A stretch of DNA of 64,000 bases. Source: CAUSKK01 sp963532425. Lineage in GTDB: Bacteria; Pseudomonadota; Gammaproteobacteria; Cardiobacteriales; Cardiobacteriaceae. The position numbers and the translations under genes were made by a program. The DNA is taken from contig CAUSKK010000005.1 of assembly GCA_963532425.1 (NCBI GenBank), positions 1 to 64,000 on the forward strand, in the 5' to 3' direction. Positions within the stretch are counted from its first letter, which is position 1; each line of letters opens with the position of its first letter. Under the pieces are notes generated by a model that saw nothing but the letters and a program-made list of their open reading frames with translations, made no database searches and was not told where the DNA came from. This document shows, in pieces, positions 61,974 through 64,000 of this stretch.

Positions 61974-62755
61974 AACAATCCTTTGAAGTTAAAGCCAAGA
62001 CCCAGCTCGGCCAGCATTTCCTCGCCGACGGGCGCGTCATTGCCCAGCTGATTCACGCCATTAATCCGAAGCGGGGCGAGGCCCTGCTGGAAATCGGCCC
62101 CGGCCTCGGTGCCCTGACCCTGCCCCTGCTGCGCGTTGCCGGCGCCCTGACCGCCCTGGAGGTGGACGGCCGGGTGATTGACATTCTGCGCGCCAAGGCC
62201 GCCCCCCTCGGCCAGCTGCATCTTATCCACGGCGATTTTCTCCGCCACGACCTGGGCCCCGGCCGCTGGCGGCTGGTCGGCAACCTGCCCTATCAGCTGT
62301 CCAGCCCCATTCTGGCCCACTGCGTCGCCGCCCGCGCCCATATCCTCGACATGCATTTCATGCTGCAGAAGGAGGTGGTGGAACGCCTCTGTGCCGAACC
62401 CGGCAACCGCGACTACGGCCGCCTCAGCCTGCTGCTGCAACGCCATTTCGAGCCCGAAGCGCTCTTCGACATTCCCCCCGAGGCCTTCAGCCCGCCACCC
62501 CGGGTGCAATCGGCGGTGGTGCGCCTGACCCCCCGGCCCGCCCCGGCCTGGGCCGTCGCCGACGAGGCCGCCTGGGACGCCATCGTCCGCACCGCCTTCG
62601 GTCAGCGTCGCAAGATGCTGCGCCAGTCGCTGAAGGCCTATTTTTCCAGCGCCGAACTGGAAGCGCTCGGCATCGACCCCACCGCCCGCCCGGAAAATCT
62701 CAGCGGGGGGGATTTTGCCGTTTTAGCTAACGCCAAAGCCGGGCTGAAATCATGA
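61970..62755 (+). CDS. ksgA: 16S rRNA dimethyladenosine transferase
   Basis: A 261-residue methyltransferase that dimethylates two adenosines in the 3-prime end of 16S rRNA. SAM-binding GQHFLAD (about 14-20) and LEIGPGLGALTLPLL (about 38-52), catalytic NLPYQLSSPIL (about 105-115), then RDYGRLSLLLQ and PPPRVQSAVVRL. Length is usual. It is third in a tandem of ATGA-coupled frames that share its N-terminus. pdxA, often between surA and ksgA, is absent here. Copies of its 3-prime end follow. Confidence 0.94.
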   Translation: MKQSFEVKAKTQLGQHFLADGRVIAQLIHAINPKRGEALLEIGPGLGALTLPLLRVAGALTALEVDGRVIDILRAKAAPLGQLHLIHGDFLRHDLGPGRWRLVGNLPYQLSSPILAHCVAARAHILDMHFMLQKEVVERLCAEPGNRDYGRLSLLLQRHFEPEALFDIPPEAFSPPPRVQSAVVRLTPRPAPAWAVADEAAWDAIVRTAFGQRRKMLRQSLKAYFSSAELEALGIDPTARPENLSGGDFAVLANAKAGLKS

Positions 62756-63010
62756 GAACGGGACCAATTCGGCGAAGGGTGGAAGCGGCTCCCTTGGGTG
62801 CCGTTTTAGCTAACGCCAAAGCCGGGCTGAAATCATGAGAACGGGGCTAGTCTGTAGAGTGGCGGAAGGGGCGCCCCCCTGGCCAATAGGCCGGGCTGAA
62901 ATGATGAAAAGGAAGCCAATCCCAGCCCCCGGCGCTGTTCCCGCTGGCTCCGGCCAACCAGACAGCGGGACCGCCCCGCCCCGAAGCCGCAACGCCACCG
63001 GGGCCGGCTG
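62756..63010. repeat. Gap with partial copies of the ksgA 3-prime end
   Basis: The last ~45 bases of ksgA (GTTTTAGCTAACGCCAAAGC and onward to the TGA and GAGAACGGG) recur at about 62800-62846, with the stop and following bases. A shorter third copy (GGCCGGGCTGAAATGATGA) lies at about 62888-62906. No gene is seen. Confidence 0.82.
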
Positions 63011-63562
63011 ATGCGCCCGGCTAAACGCCCCAACCACTGGCGCCGGCGGCTGGGCCGGCTGCTCGGTCAGGGGCTGCTATTTCTGCTGCTGATTTTGGCC
63101 CTGGACTGGTGGCGGGCGCCCCGGCGGGACATCAGCCTGCCGCCGGTTCTTTACAGCCTTCAGGGCGAAGCGCTTCCCCTGGGGACGCCGGCGAGCCCCG
63201 CCGGAACCCGGCAACCGCTTCCCTCGCCACGGTCGGGGCCGCTGCTGATTTACGTCTGGGCCGAATGGTGCGTGTTCTGCCGCCACACCACGCCGGCGGT
63301 GCAGGCCCTCAGCGCCGACTATCCGGTCATCGGCCTGGCCCTGCGCTCCGGCGATGCGGTGGCGGTGCAGAGTTATATGAAGCGCCACGGCTGGACGTTC
63401 CCGGTGGCCAATGACCCCGACGGCGAGCTGTTCCGCCGCCTCGACCTGCGGGTGGTGCCGACGGCCCTCATCGTCAAGGACGGCCGCCTGCTCTATAGCA
63501 CCAGCGGCTGGAGCAGCAGCTGGGGGCTGCGCCTACGCCTCTGGCTGGCCCGGTTTTTCTAG
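63011..63562 (+). CDS. Membrane-anchored thioredoxin-like protein
   Basis: A 183-residue protein with a basic head, one membrane helix (about 17-33) and a periplasmic thioredoxin-fold domain with the active site EWCVFCRHTTPAV (about 85-97) and cis-Pro region VVPTALIV (about 149-156). It resembles TlpA/ScsD-type disulphide oxidoreductases (CVFC rather than CPxC). It is a second such protein beside CcmG and could take part in disulphide formation or reduction. Ribosome binding site is weak (GGGGCCGG), so the start is moderately sure. Confidence 0.85.
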   Translation: MRPAKRPNHWRRRLGRLLGQGLLFLLLILALDWWRAPRRDISLPPVLYSLQGEALPLGTPASPAGTRQPLPSPRSGPLLIYVWAEWCVFCRHTTPAVQALSADYPVIGLALRSGDAVAVQSYMKRHGWTFPVANDPDGELFRRLDLRVVPTALIVKDGRLLYSTSGWSSSWGLRLRLWLARFF

Positions 63563-63786
63563 GGCCCCACCGGCCGAAGCGCTTCCCCTTTGCCGGGCCG
63601 GTGATGATTTCGCCGCCCCGAAGCGCTTCTGGCTGGAGATTCAGAGCGAAGCGCTTCGCTCTGACGGCCATAGAAAAGCGCTCCCCTTTGAACTGGGCGG
63701 GGCTGGGAAAGCATTTCTTTCTGAACGTTGCCGGAAATACCGAAGCGCTTCCCCCTTAAACTTAGTCCTTTTGTCAGGAGGAACCC
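63563..63786. repeat. Intergenic palindromes with a dispersed element
   Basis: About five GAAGCGCTTC-type sites. The part about 63584-63617 (CCCCTTTGCCGGGCC, one variable base, GTGATGATTT) closely matches 104-137 at the other end of the window, 63 kb away. Confidence 0.8.
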
Positions 63787-64000
63787 ATGAGTAACCCGAG
63801 AGATGAACTCAGAGCCCAGGCCGAAGCGGTGCTGGCCGCCAGCGAGTGCGGTCGCTACACCAATCCCCGGGGCGCCATCGTCGATTTCAGCGCCGCCCAG
63901 CGCGCCGCCGAGGCCGGTAGCCGCTGTTACCGCCCGGCGGAACTGGCCGAACTCCGCTGGCCGGCCACGGCCGCCGTTCCCATCATCAGCGTGGGCGAAG
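63787..64000 (+). CDS. Microbial PARG-type (TIGR02452) protein, 5-prime part only
   Basis: A strong AGGAGGAACCC precedes ATG and a frame open to the window edge (71 codons). The head MSNPRDELRAQAEAVLA, GRYTNPRGAIVDFS (about 23-36) and SRCYRPAELAEL resemble the N-terminal part of the TIGR02452/DUF2263 family, microbial poly(ADP-ribose) glycohydrolase-like macrodomain proteins. The catalytic part lies beyond the edge, so activity cannot be judged. Confidence 0.65.
   Translation, partial: MSNPRDELRAQAEAVLAASECGRYTNPRGAIVDFSAAQRAAEAGSRCYRPAELAELRWPATAAVPIISVGE

Overview
The window reads as a GC-rich (clearly above 60 %) chromosomal segment of an aerobic or respiring Gram-negative bacterium, most likely a gammaproteobacterium. 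The evidence is system I cytochrome c maturation genes (ccmCDEFG plus a fused ccmH/I), the lptD-surA-ksgA order, a sucA-sucB-lpd cluster, the membrane malate:quinone oxidoreductase, an FMN L-lactate dehydrogenase with its permease, and EfeUOB ferrous iron uptake. A Cardiobacteriales-like host is possible but cannot be shown from the sequence. No tRNA, rRNA, transposase, phage gene or CRISPR array was seen.

Layout. 0.45-7 kb, minus strand: a Sel1-repeat protein, a decayed MSYDLMVF-type gene, and the ccm operon without ccmAB. 7.2-8.3 kb: a zinc alcohol dehydrogenase. 9-13.4 kb, minus: two small unknown genes with extra copies of a gene head, an unknown gene coupled to a cytochrome P450, and guaB. 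13.6-20 kb: the 2-oxoglutarate dehydrogenase cluster with a YwqG-like gene between sucB and lpd. 20.1-22.7 kb: an entericidin-like lipoprotein, a Gfo/Idh/MocA oxidoreductase and two Sel1 proteins. 22.7-25 kb: a gene-free repeat field. 25-29.3 kb, minus: two related secreted proteins and efeUOB. 29.5-33.5 kb: lldD, lctP and a second alcohol dehydrogenase. 34.3-39.9 kb: one multi-pass membrane gene, then a tandem array of seven paralogous multi-pass membrane proteins of no recognised family. 40.2-44.6 kb: argCJBD. 44.6-47.6 kb: two secreted unknowns and a Cof-type HAD phosphatase. 47.6-49.4 kb: a second repeat field. 49.4-57.8 kb: an unknown secreted protein, NAD(P)HX dehydratase, a nitroreductase, TerD, mqo, a DUF1287 protein and purH. 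57.9-63.6 kb: lptD, surA, ksgA preceded by two truncated copies of its own start, and a thioredoxin-like protein. The right edge cuts a microbial PARG-type gene.

Two features dominate what the genes do not explain. First, the 10-base palindrome GAAGCGCTTC and one- or two-mismatch variants occur well over a hundred times. They crowd the intergenic DNA and also sit inside many coding regions, where they read as KRF, EAL or SA(S) by frame, and at three places a pair forms the stem of a terminator-like hairpin. Second, there are local duplications of gene ends. Extra copies of the first or last 15-40 codons of a gene lie beside the intact gene, seen at ccmF, the 9.6 kb gene, the 49.6 kb gene, ksgA (both ends) and weakly purH. 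The tandem membrane array, with reused starts, ends and halves, fits the same recombinogenic picture.

Functionally the recognised genes describe respiratory metabolism: lactate and malate oxidation to quinones, the TCA cycle, c-type cytochrome biogenesis and iron supply, together with arginine and purine synthesis and outer-membrane assembly.
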